Source of the DNA: Granulicella pectinivorans
GTDB taxonomy: Bacteria; Acidobacteriota; Terriglobia; Terriglobales; Acidobacteriaceae
Length of the DNA: 64,000 nt
NCBI RefSeq assembly: GCF_900114625.1
Contig: NZ_FOZL01000001.1
Coordinates: 3,472,001-3,536,000 of the forward strand
Direction of reading: 5' to 3'
Shown here: positions 53,101 through 60,101 of the stretch, one piece after another
How positions within the stretch are numbered: the first letter of the stretch is position 1
Layout of the letters: each line of letters starts with the position of its first letter
Made by a program: the position numbers and the translations under genes
Notes under the pieces: model-generated
Databases searched by the model: none
The model's input: the letters and a program-made list of their open reading frames with translations, nothing else
Told to the model about the DNA's origin: nothing

Positions 53101-53696
53101 TACGGAATATGAAGGTCGTCGACACGGCCCGGGCGATCGAGATGAAGCCGGAGCCGCAGGTGTTTCGGCGGGGTGGTGGAAACGACACGCAGGGTGAGAT
53201 TGCGATTGCCGGTGTGATCACTGGACTGAAGGTCGCGAAGTCGAAGCGGTCGGGTGAGATGTATGCGCAGGCCGCGCTTGAAGATACGGTCGGCAAGATC
53301 GAGTTGATTGCGTTTCCGCAGAGCTATGAGAAGCTCGCGGAGAAGCTGAAGATCGATGTGCCGGTGCTGGTGCGGGGCGTGTTGCGCGGTGAAGAGGACT
53401 CGGCTCCGAAACTGGCGATCAACAGCATCCAGGCGCTTGAAGATGTGAAGCTGAAGCTGCCGGTGGCGCTGCGGATCAAGATTCCGCTGCACGCTCCGGA
53501 TGAGGCAATGCTGGATAAGCTCTATGCGGTCTTCCAGGGCTCGCCGGGAGGCGCCAAGATGCTGCTCGATCTGGAAGAGCCGGGTGAGTTCTGCGTGGTA
53601 TTGGAACCGCAGGGATGCATGGTGGCGGCGGATAAGCTGTTCATCGACCGTGTGGAAGAAGTCGTGGGCGCAGGTGCTGTGCGGGTGATCGAATAA
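50163..53696 (+). CDS. dnaE: DNA polymerase III subunit alpha
   Basis: A 1177-residue replicative polymerase of the DnaE1 type. The N-terminal PHP domain starts H-L-H-L-H-T-D-Y-S. The catalytic aspartates lie in M-P-D-I-D-I-D-F near residue 410. The fingers/thumb region includes Y-G-F-N-K-S-H-S-A-A-Y-A near 760, and a C-terminal OB-fold (about 1015-1090) and tau-binding region follow. Length matches the family (about 1160). A TAAACT 6 bases before ATG 50163 could be a -10 box for a leaderless mRNA. The stop overlaps the next gene by one base. Confidence 0.97.
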   Translation: MAAEFTHLHLHTDYSLLDGACDVDKLAGHLKKIGQTAAAMTDHGNIFGAVHFFDAMQKKGIKPILGCELYICKNEDHRAAPEGDKYNHMLVLAENEAGYRNLVRLTSEAALHGFYRKPRVSKNFLAKHSEGLIGFSGCLAGEVNQHLMQNKYDEAMRAAGQYQDIFGKGNFFLEIQDHGLEPDKNVCDQLFKMEKDLDIPLIATNDAHYVGADDSRAHEILLCVQTAGSMNDPNRFKFDTQEFYIKSAEEMLRTFSQTPEVCTRTMQFIDRCNLKMTKVADPFPVFECPDGMTLDEYFEDVCRKGLRKRLDTAIAHLQSRGLLKKTIADYEARLNRELGIIKSMKFPGYFMIVWDFIRYAREQNIPVGPGRGSAAGSLVAYVMEITDVDPLQNELLFERFLNPERVSMPDIDIDFCMNRRGEVIEYVRRKYGNDQVAQIITFNTMAAKAAIKDVGRALDMPYGEVDRIAKMIPPTIGITIDQALKDSPPLAAAYESDARIKEVIDAALRLEGLVRGAGVHAAGVVIAPQPLTELVPVTRTKDESIVTAYDMKAVEKMGLLKMDFLGLTTLTVIDDCLKLIKSNRGEDVDLATIPLDDMETYEKVYHRALTSGVFQFESGGMRDVLRRYKPTTVEDLTALNALYRPGPIQGGMIDDFIERKWGRRPVEYLLPELEGLLKETLGVIVYQEQVMQISNVLAGYSLGDADLLRRAMGKKDAAEMDKQRQRFMEGAAKNKHPKDMAGKIFDLMAQFAGYGFNKSHSAAYALLAYHTAWLKTHYPTEFMAALLTSETSKPENVVKYIQECREMAISVTPPNVQVSATAFTPVQDTILFGMSAIKNVGHNAIQSIIDARNALQAEGKKGFDSLWEFCEKVDLRLLNKRVLESLIKAGAMDEFGPRARVMAALDKAMEGAIKAQKDAAAGQHGLFGIFDDGPVAGGASKAHELPAAAEWDEHTRLQNEKDVLGFFVSGHPMDKYREKLRNMKVVDTARAIEMKPEPQVFRRGGGNDTQGEIAIAGVITGLKVAKSKRSGEMYAQAALEDTVGKIELIAFPQSYEKLAEKLKIDVPVLVRGVLRGEEDSAPKLAINSIQALEDVKLKLPVALRIKIPLHAPDEAMLDKLYAVFQGSPGGAKMLLDLEEPGEFCVVLEPQGCMVAADKLFIDRVEEVVGAGAVRVIE

Positions 53697-54118
53697 TGTC
53701 CGCCCTGTTCGAGAAGAGGCTGGCGTATGTGTTGTTGCGGCTGATGCTTGGTCTTGATTTCCTGGGTCATGGTGGGGTGCGGCTGATGCATGGCGACGGC
53801 GCATTCGCTGCGGGCATGGTGAAGACGATGGCGGATACGCCGCTGCCGGCTGCGCTGGTGCATGGGTTTGGGCTGGTGCTTCCGTTTGTGGAACTGACGG
53901 TTGGGTTGTTACTTGTGCTTGGGGTGTTGACGTGGGAGGCTTTGCTTCTTGGGTCGTTGGTGATGCTTTCGTTGATGTTCGGGACGGTGTTGCGGCAGGA
54001 CTGGAGTACGGCCGGGTTGCAGCTGAACTATTCGGTCGTATTCTCCCTTCTGCTTTTTCTGCGTGCTTCGTATGACACGCGTTGGTGGGCGCTGTACAAA
54101 CTACGGAAGTCTTCGTGA
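53696..54118 (+). CDS. DoxX-like membrane protein
   Basis: A 140-residue protein with four predicted membrane helices (about 8-28, 55-78, 80-98, 108-125), DoxX-like in size and layout (L-L-R-L-M-L-G-L-D-F-L-G-H-G near the N-terminus). Function unsettled in the family. ATG 53696 overlaps the dnaE stop by one base and GTG of the next gene overlaps its own stop, so dnaE, DoxX and DUF4440 are tightly coupled. Confidence 0.8.
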   Translation: MSALFEKRLAYVLLRLMLGLDFLGHGGVRLMHGDGAFAAGMVKTMADTPLPAALVHGFGLVLPFVELTVGLLLVLGVLTWEALLLGSLVMLSLMFGTVLRQDWSTAGLQLNYSVVFSLLLFLRASYDTRWWALYKLRKSS

Positions 54119-54522
54119 CACAGAGCGAGCGCGATGAACTCGAGGTGCTGGAACGGGCTTTGCTGACCGGCACGGTGCGGAGAGATCCGGTGGCTCTGCG
54201 GATGCTTCTGGCCGAGGAGTTCCGCGAGTATGGGGCTTCAGGACGGACCTACACGCGAGAGGAGATTCTTGCGGAGTTAGGCAACGAAGGTCCTGTGGCG
54301 CTTGCAGCGGACAGTTTCCGTGCGGAGCCGCTTGGCGAGGGGATCGTGCTGCTGACGTACCGGTCGAGCCGTTCGGAGGTGGGCAAGGCTGTGAGGCATG
54401 CGCTGCGATCCTCGATCTGGGTGAGGCGCGATGGGCGGTGGCAGATGGTGTTTCACCAAGGAACAGTTGTGCCTGTGCTGGATGAATCGACGCAGGTTGG
54501 AGCGGCTGACATACAATCGTAA
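54115..54522 (+). CDS. DUF4440 / SnoaL-like protein
   Basis: A 135-residue protein with the NTF2-like fold of DUF4440: an N-terminal helix (E-L-E-V-L-E-R-A-L-L), D-P-V-A-L-R-M-L-L-A-E-E-F-R-E-Y-G-A-S-G-R and a closing strand W-V-R-R-D-G-R-W-Q-M-V-F-H-Q-G-T. Substrate unknown. GTG 54115 overlaps the DoxX stop (GTGA) and gives the standard N-terminus. accA begins 12 bases later. Confidence 0.85.
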   Translation: MTQSERDELEVLERALLTGTVRRDPVALRMLLAEEFREYGASGRTYTREEILAELGNEGPVALAADSFRAEPLGEGIVLLTYRSSRSEVGKAVRHALRSSIWVRRDGRWQMVFHQGTVVPVLDESTQVGAADIQS

Positions 54523-54534
54523 GAGGACACCACG

Positions 54535-55386
54535 ATGGCTGATTTCGAAGCGACACGAGCTATACCTACTCCGGCCCCTGCAACGCCTTTGGCGTGGACC
54601 AAGACGGAGCTGGCCCGGGACCCGCAGCGCCCTTATCCCATGGACTTCATCCAAGCGCTCTTTACGGACTTCAGCGAGATTCACGGCGACCGTGCCTACG
54701 GCGACGATCCGGCGATGACGTGCGGGATGGCCTACTTCCACGGGGAACCTGTGATGGTGGTCGGCAATCTGAAGGGACGTACGCTGAAGGAGCGCGTGAC
54801 GCGCAAGTTCGGCAGCCCTGAGCCTGAGGGGTACCGCAAGGCCTTGCGCGCGATGAAGATCGCGGAGAAGTTTGGCCGGCCGGTGTTTACGTTTCTGGAC
54901 CTGGCTGGGGCTTATCCAGGGATTGGCGCGGAGGAGCGTGGGCAGGGCGAGGCGATTGCGCGGAACCTGCTGGAGATGTCGCGACTGAAGGTGCCGACGA
55001 TTGCGACCATTACCGGAGAAGGCGGGTCGGGTGGAGCGTTGGCGCTGGCGGTCGCGGATCGCGTGCTGATGCTGGAGAATGCGATTTATTCGGTGATTTC
55101 TCCGGAAGGATGCGCGTCGATTATGTGGAAGGATGCGTCCAAGAAACAGCAGGCGGCTGCGGCATTGAAGTACACGTCGTACGACGTCAAGCGGCTTGGC
55201 TGCGTGGATGACGTGATCGATGAGCCGGCTGGTGGGACCCAGATGGATCTTCCGCTGGCGATGCGGATGGTGGATGCGCGGCTGACGGCGCACTTCAACG
55301 AGATTCGCACGATGCCACTGAAAGCGCTGCTGCAGAAGCGGTATGAGAAGTTTCGCAATATCGCTCAGTTTTATACGACGGCCTAA
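54535..55386 (+). CDS. accA: Acetyl-CoA carboxylase carboxyltransferase subunit alpha
   Basis: A 283-residue subunit of the carboxyltransferase that makes malonyl-CoA for fatty acid synthesis. Family motifs: P-M-D-F-I-Q-A-L-F-T-D-F-S-E-I-H-G-D-R, the oxyanion-forming G-A-Y-P-G-I-G-A-E-E-R-G-Q and G-E-G-G-S-G-G-A-L-A-L. It is shorter than E. coli AccA (319) because the N-terminal helical part is trimmed. An AGAGGA precedes ATG 54535. accD is not in the window, so the subunit genes are unlinked here. Confidence 0.95.
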   Translation: MADFEATRAIPTPAPATPLAWTKTELARDPQRPYPMDFIQALFTDFSEIHGDRAYGDDPAMTCGMAYFHGEPVMVVGNLKGRTLKERVTRKFGSPEPEGYRKALRAMKIAEKFGRPVFTFLDLAGAYPGIGAEERGQGEAIARNLLEMSRLKVPTIATITGEGGSGGALALAVADRVLMLENAIYSVISPEGCASIMWKDASKKQQAAAALKYTSYDVKRLGCVDDVIDEPAGGTQMDLPLAMRMVDARLTAHFNEIRTMPLKALLQKRYEKFRNIAQFYTTA

Positions 55387-55418
55387 GACGCCAAAACCAG
55401 TACGAAAGAGAACTCTCG

Positions 55419-56471
55419 TTGCCGTTGTCCGGAGCCCCAGATCGTCGCCGTCGCCTGCCTAGCCTGCTGCTGTTCGCGGGGTTTGCGGCGTGGTATTTCG
55501 GGGCCGGGGCGTTGGCGACGAAAGCCGCCAATGGGCTGACGCTGCGGTTTCCTGCCGGGCATGGGCTGGTGGAGGCTTGCTGCCATCTGTTTCTGCTGGT
55601 GATCGGTTTCATGGCTTTGCAGACGATGGCGCGTCAGTCGGCTCCACTGCGTGAGCTGATGGCGATGCCGAAGCGAGCGACGGCGAAGCGTGAGTGGCTG
55701 ACCGGTGCGGCACTGGGATGGGGGATCGTGGTGGCGTGCGTGCTGCCCTTGATTCTCTCGTTGCGACTGCATGCGGAGGTTTCACTGCGTCCTTCCATGC
55801 TGGGAACAACGCTACTCGCGCTGCTGACGCTTGCGCTCGCCACGCTGGCAAATGACATTACGTTCCGCGGATATCCATTTCGGTGTTTGACCGATGCGTT
55901 CGGGAGTTCGTTTGCGATTCTGCTGCTGATGCTGCTGGCCGGTTTTGCGCGGTGGCGTGATCCGTATGCCTCGGGCGCGGCGGTGGTGACAACGATGTTA
56001 CTGACGGCTCTGCTCTCGCTGACGTGGCTGAGGACCCATGCGGTTTGGCTGGCGTGGGGCCTGCACTTCGGGCTCGCGGCTTCTACCGGTGTGTTGTTCG
56101 GTCTGCCTCTGGGGGGCAAGACGGAGTTTGCGTCGGCGGTCCAGGGAAGCACGTACGGCCCGGACTGGCTCACGGGTGGAGACTTCGGACCGGCGGCAAG
56201 CTTGTTTGCGCTGGTGGTGCTGGTGGCGGCGGTTCCGGTGCTTTACCGCGTGACACGGGACTTTGCGTGGAGCTACACGCATGCTCCGATCGTTGCCGGG
56301 GGGTATGAGGTAACGGTGGCTCCTCCGGCGGCGCATACCGCGATGGAAGATGCCGCCGCGAAGGCTCCGGCGCTGGTGCAGATTCTGGCGAGCACGCCAC
56401 AGGGCTTTTCCAAGACAGGGGACGGGGCGGTTGCTCCTCCTCCGCCACCCTTGCCGGATCGGGCGCAGTAG
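55419..56471 (+). CDS. CPBP-family-like membrane protein lacking the Glu-Glu motif
   Basis: A 350-residue protein with about eight membrane helices (between about 13 and 290) and a Pro/Ala-rich tail. The region T-L-A-N-D-I-T-F-R-G-Y-P-F-R (about 142-155) lines up with CPBP (Abi/Rce1) motif 1, E-E-x-x-F-R-G, but the Glu pair is Asn145-Asp146. The later His-containing motif survives as W-L-A-W-G-L-H-F-G. It may be an inactive relative used for binding. The start is probably TTG 55419 or 55425, 32-38 bases after accA. Confidence 0.72.
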   Translation: MPLSGAPDRRRRLPSLLLFAGFAAWYFGAGALATKAANGLTLRFPAGHGLVEACCHLFLLVIGFMALQTMARQSAPLRELMAMPKRATAKREWLTGAALGWGIVVACVLPLILSLRLHAEVSLRPSMLGTTLLALLTLALATLANDITFRGYPFRCLTDAFGSSFAILLLMLLAGFARWRDPYASGAAVVTTMLLTALLSLTWLRTHAVWLAWGLHFGLAASTGVLFGLPLGGKTEFASAVQGSTYGPDWLTGGDFGPAASLFALVVLVAAVPVLYRVTRDFAWSYTHAPIVAGGYEVTVAPPAAHTAMEDAAAKAPALVQILASTPQGFSKTGDGAVAPPPPPLPDRAQ

Positions 56472-56598
56472 TCTTTTAGCCGGATCAAAGTGGGATGAGG
56501 CGGATGTCGATGCTCTGACCCTTCGTTCGATCTCGCTTGCAAGAAACGAAGAAAAGGCGCAAGATGCTTTCATTCCGGCTCGGTTGAGGGTCACGGCC

Positions 56599-57708
56599 AT
56601 GTCTTTCCCTAAAGTTTTCCTGCTTGCGGTTCTGGTGTCTGCTCCGGTGGTGGCGCGGGGGCAGGTTTTCGTGGTGGGTGAGAAGACGGCTATGGCCGAT
56701 CTGGCCACGGATTTTCCGGTGACCGATCTGCCTTTGCCTTCGGGCAGGATGGGCGAGCGCGGACGCCGGGAGTTGATTCGGGATCTGGATGCAGAGCAGG
56801 GATTTGCGCACAGGGCGCTCCCGATGGGAGCGGGACTGACGCTGGAGGCGAATGGACCTCTGAAGGAGAATCCCGAGCAATACAAGCGGATCGTGTTTGA
56901 GAAGGGTGTTTCCTCGGCGCCAGGCGAGCGGGTGGTGATTACTGCGCTCGAGTTTAAAGGCGACCGGCTGGTGATCGATTTGAACGGCGGTCCGTACGCG
57001 AAGCATCGTTTTTTGAACCATCTCGAACTGAATGGGATGTCGACCGGGAATCCGGATGCCCCGAAGGCAACGGGTTCACGGATCACGCTGGTCTTCAAGG
57101 GCGGATTGCCGGATGTGTCGGCTCCGGAGGTAAAGGCGCTGTTGCAGCCGCTGATCGATTTTGGGTCGAAGACGAGCGTGCAGGCGTATGCGGACACACT
57201 TCCCGTACCGGTGAAGAAGGCGATCGCGCAGCATGATGTGCTGGTGGGAATGGACCGGAAGATGGTGCTGGCGGCACTAGGGGCTCCGGACAGCAAGATT
57301 CGTGAGCATACGGCGGACGATCCATCGCAGGCTCGGTATGAGGAATGGATCTACGGACAGATGCCGAAGACGATCCGGTTCATCCGGTTTACCGGCGACA
57401 AGGTGACCCAGGTGAAGATCGCGGCCCTGGGCAAGCCGATCGAACTGCGGGACAAGGATGAGATTGCGGCGCTGCTGGGCGATCAGACTCCAGTTCAGAC
57501 GCACGAAATCATGGTGGGTGACCTGAAGGGGCCGGATGATGCGCAGAGGAAGGCTCCGCCGACGCTTCGGAAGGAAGGGGAACCCGAGGCCGCGACACCG
57601 AATGCGCAGGGTAAGGTGCTGTTTCCGGATGCGAAGCCGGCTGTTCCGGCTCCTATTCCTCCGCCTCCCGCTCCTCCATCTAGTCCGTTTATGGCTTCGG
57701 TGCGGTAA
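56599..57708 (+). CDS. Unknown secreted protein
   Basis: A 369-residue protein with a signal peptide (about 1-20, cleavage after A-R-G-Q) and a Pro-rich C-terminal tail (about 340-369). The body (about 40-330) does not match a family I know. It contains V-L-V-G-M-D-R-K-M-V-L-A-A-L-G-A-P-D-S-K, reminiscent of the SmpA/BamE-type repeat in which a fast start is followed by a short beta-hairpin. ATG 56599 has GAGGG 8 bases upstream. It follows the CPBP-like gene by 127 bases on the same strand. Confidence 0.72.
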   Translation: MSFPKVFLLAVLVSAPVVARGQVFVVGEKTAMADLATDFPVTDLPLPSGRMGERGRRELIRDLDAEQGFAHRALPMGAGLTLEANGPLKENPEQYKRIVFEKGVSSAPGERVVITALEFKGDRLVIDLNGGPYAKHRFLNHLELNGMSTGNPDAPKATGSRITLVFKGGLPDVSAPEVKALLQPLIDFGSKTSVQAYADTLPVPVKKAIAQHDVLVGMDRKMVLAALGAPDSKIREHTADDPSQARYEEWIYGQMPKTIRFIRFTGDKVTQVKIAALGKPIELRDKDEIAALLGDQTPVQTHEIMVGDLKGPDDAQRKAPPTLRKEGEPEAATPNAQGKVLFPDAKPAVPAPIPPPPAPPSSPFMASVR

Positions 57709-57713
57709 CGTCT

Positions 57714-57772
57714 GTGGTGCCTTAGCAGCCCTCAACTCAGAATCGAGACGTGGGGCACCCGGTTTTGTGGCT
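57714..57772 (+). repeat. Degenerate copy of the 47-kb terminator module
   Basis: Bases 57747-57772 match 47111-47136 at 23 of 26 positions (GTGGGGCA, CCGG, TTTGTGGCT blocks). The left arm is decayed, so only about six pairs (GGTGCC against GGCACC) can form. It may still act as a weak terminator for the gene ending at 57708. Confidence 0.45.
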
Positions 57773-57924
57773 GTTGGTGTAAACTAAGGCTTGCGTATCC
57801 GCTGCCCTGAGCCGAAAGCGCCAGGCGAGCCTCGCAAACCCCTCTCGATCAAAAGAGAACGCTTGATTTAGGTGGACGTGCGGCGTGCGGAGACGACACA
57901 GATTCGTTTCAGGGAGAGAACCAC

Positions 57925-58104
57925 ATGGCGAAGATTGCCAAGACCGGCGACCGTAAGAAGGTCATGGACACCAACAAGAGCACGGATTGCCCGAAGTGTT
58001 CGAAGCCCACCCGCATTGTGAAGCGTGTGAAGGATCGTGAGCGCAGCATCCCCGGTGGCGTGTACATCTCGTGCTCGGCGTGCGACTTCTTCGAGAAGCT
58101 GTAG
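57925..58104 (+). CDS. 59-residue zinc-ribbon protein
   Basis: A short gene from ATG 57925 to TAG 58102-58104, with AGGGAG 8-13 bases upstream. The protein is basic at the N-terminus and has two knuckles, C-P-K-C (22-25) and C-S-A-C (50-53), joined by a Lys/Arg-rich beta segment (I-V-K-R-V-K-D-R-E-R). This is a typical one-zinc ribbon, rather like small ribosomal or RNA-binding ribbons, but it is not one I can name. A terminator with a T-run follows, so it is its own transcription unit. Confidence 0.8.
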   Translation: MAKIAKTGDRKKVMDTNKSTDCPKCSKPTRIVKRVKDRERSIPGGVYISCSACDFFEKL

Positions 58105-58148
58105 ACCCAGCTTTCGCGTCAAACCTATGGAATTTGGCAGCACCTGAG

Positions 58149-58172
58149 AGGGTCCGGCGACGGGCCCTTTTT
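58149..58172 (+). terminator. Rho-independent terminator of the zinc-ribbon gene
   Basis: Stem AGGGTCC/GGGCCCT (one G-U pair), 6-base loop, followed directly by TTTTT. It lies 45 bases past the stop codon and is the clearest intrinsic terminator in the window. Confidence 0.8.
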
Positions 58173-58302
58173 GCTGCGCCGTCACCCGTCCGTTACCGCT
58201 TCCGATACCTTTGGTTATCCGCACCGCCTTTTGTGCATATCTTCACTTGACGATCGTCTTTCGTGAGGGGCAGACTCCTTATCGAAGGCAGGGAACCGTT
58301 TT

Positions 58303-59226
58303 ATGTTGAGCACCACACGTACGTTAGTAGCAACCCCCGTGACCACCCCCGTAAAGACTGCGCACGATCACATTCCGGCACCGCAGCTTACCCGACCGAC
58401 CTATCTGATGTGCCCTCCGCAGTGGTATGACGTGGACTACGTCATCAACCCATGGATGGCTGGAAACCTGCACCGCCCCTCGCGCGACATCGCATTCAGC
58501 CAGTGGAAGAGCCTTTACCAGGCACTGCAGCGGATTGCCGATGTGCGTCTGTTGACGGCGCGTCCGGGCGCCCCCGATATGGTATTTGTGGCGCATGCAG
58601 CGCTGGTGCAGCACGGCATTGCCGCGGTATCGAGCTTTGCCCACACGGAAAGACAGCCCGAAGAGCAGCACCTGCGCGAGTGGCTATTGCAGCATGGATT
58701 CCTGATCTGGGACACGGCGCGCGAGACCGCGTTCGAGGGTGAGGGCGATGTTCTGTTCGACGCCGAAGGACATGGGCTTTGGGCGGCGCATGGCTCCCGA
58801 ACGTGCGTGCAGAGCCATCGGCATGTGGCCGATGCCTGGCATGCTCCGGTGACGAGCCTGCATCTAGTGGATCCGCGGTTTTATCACCTGGATATTTGCT
58901 TTGCGCCGTTAGCAGGTGGGTATTTGCTCTACTTCCCCGGGGCGTTCGATGCGCAGTCGATCGCAAAGATCGAGGCCGTGTATCCCGCCGAGAAGAGGAT
59001 TGCCGTCACAGAGAGCGAGGCCACACAGTTTGGCTGCAATGTGCTGAATGTGGGGCGGTCGATCCTTATGGGAACCGTGCGGTCGAACCTCGCGGAGAGA
59101 CTGGCGGAGGTGGGCTTCGATGTGACCGAGCTGGAGCTTTCGGAGTTTCTGCGGGGTGGCGCCTCGGCGAAGTCGCTCGCGCTGCGGTTGAGCGATTCCA
59201 AGGTGACGCATGGGGATGCGTTCTAG
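58303..59226 (+). CDS. Amidinotransferase/DDAH-fold protein with Ser at the catalytic Cys position
   Basis: A 307-residue pentein-fold protein. The family motifs F-E-G-E-G-D (about 144-149) and H-L-D (195-197) are intact, as in dimethylarginine dimethylaminohydrolases and related guanidino-group enzymes. The closing motif, normally G-G-x-x-x-C-(L/M)-(S/T), reads G-G-A-S-A-K-S-L-A, so Ser291 (codon TCG) stands where the nucleophilic Cys is expected. Such a protein may be inactive, bind a guanidino compound, or use another nucleophile. An AGGGAA precedes ATG 58303. Single gene, with a terminator hairpin downstream. Confidence 0.75.
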   Translation: MLSTTRTLVATPVTTPVKTAHDHIPAPQLTRPTYLMCPPQWYDVDYVINPWMAGNLHRPSRDIAFSQWKSLYQALQRIADVRLLTARPGAPDMVFVAHAALVQHGIAAVSSFAHTERQPEEQHLREWLLQHGFLIWDTARETAFEGEGDVLFDAEGHGLWAAHGSRTCVQSHRHVADAWHAPVTSLHLVDPRFYHLDICFAPLAGGYLLYFPGAFDAQSIAKIEAVYPAEKRIAVTESEATQFGCNVLNVGRSILMGTVRSNLAERLAEVGFDVTELELSEFLRGGASAKSLALRLSDSKVTHGDAF

Positions 59227-59274
59227 GCTGGGTCAACCACGTCTCAAGATCGAGATGTGCTCTTCCCAAAGGAT

Positions 59275-59309
59275 GGATGAGAGGCGGCCTTCTCGGTCGC
59301 CTCTCATCC
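59275..59309. terminator. Bidirectional terminator overlapping the pyrF stop codon
   Basis: A 15-base-pair stem (GGATGAGAGGCG with its complement as the perfect part, then one G-U and two G-C pairs) with a 5-base loop, serving the plus-strand gene ending at 59226 and covering the pyrF stop at 59304-59306. Confidence 0.75.
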
Positions 59310-60062
59310 TTTGCCGGCTATTTCAGCGAGGATAGCTCGGGCGGTATCGCCTGGGGAGCGGGATTGGGTGATGGGGCGGCCTACAACGAGCATGGATGCG
59401 CCGCGTGCGATGGCGTCGGCTGGTGTGGCGATGCGCTTTTGATCGCCGGCTTCGGAGCCGCTGGGGCGGATGCCTGGCACGACGAGGAAGGGCTTTCGGC
59501 CGAGCTCGTGGCGGAGACTGGTTGTCTCTTCAGAGGAACAGACAAGGCCTTCGATACCGCACTCCCCAGCAAGCCGGGCGAGGCGAAGGACTTGCTGGGC
59601 GGGGGTGACGTCGAGGCCTACGCCCTGCATCTGGACTGCATCCATGCTGGTGAGGACGGTCACGGCCAGGAGACGGGGAGAAGATGGGTTTTCGGTGGCG
59701 GCTTTGGCCGCGGCACGGAGCATGGCTTCGCCACCCCCGGCGTGCAGAGTAAGGAGACCCGCGCCTACGTTGGCGACGGAGCGGATGGCCCCAGCTACGG
59801 TGTTGGGGATGTCGTGGAGTTTGAGGTCCAGGAAGACCTCCAGACCGCGGTTGCGGAGGGTTTCAATCAGCGCATTGCCGGAGGCGCAGTAGAGTTCGAG
59901 GCCTACCTTCATCCAGCGGCAGGAGCCTTCAAGGCGGTCGACGAGGTCGAGTGCTTCGCGGGCCGTCTGAAAATCGAGGGCAACGGCGAGCTTCTCTTCC
60001 GGAGCGTCGCCGAGGTCGTGGCGCAGGGCGGAGTCGTCTTTGAGGGGCGCGATGGTGGTCAT
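59304..60062 (-). CDS. pyrF: Orotidine-5'-phosphate decarboxylase
   Basis: A 252-residue enzyme for the last step of UMP synthesis. The catalytic motif D-L-K-L-H-D-I-P-N-T-V carries the Asp-x-Lys-x-x-Asp triad. V-V-P-G-I-R-P-S and V-V-G-R-P-I-T form the C-terminal phosphate site. ATG 60062 is firmly supported by AGGAGG 7 bases upstream; longer in-frame starts would read through that site. Divergent from thiD, with only 39 bases between the two start codons. Confidence 0.95.
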   Translation of the reverse strand: MTTIAPLKDDSALRHDLGDAPEEKLAVALDFQTAREALDLVDRLEGSCRWMKVGLELYCASGNALIETLRNRGLEVFLDLKLHDIPNTVAGAIRSVANVGAGLLTLHAGGGEAMLRAAAKAATENPSSPRLLAVTVLTSMDAVQMQGVGLDVTPAQQVLRLARLAGECGIEGLVCSSEETTSLRHELGRKPFLVVPGIRPSGSEAGDQKRIATPADAIARGASMLVVGRPITQSRSPGDTARAILAEIAGKG

Positions 60063-60101
60063 GGTGTGCCTCCTGTTCATGATAACGGCGATAATGGCTG
60101 G

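Noticed and set aside
58779..60101. Long open frame continuing upstream of thiD, giving an apparent 687-residue protein
   Set aside because: The upstream part is antisense to pyrF and lies across the amidinotransferase gene and a terminator. Only the region from ATG 60102 has thiD similarity.
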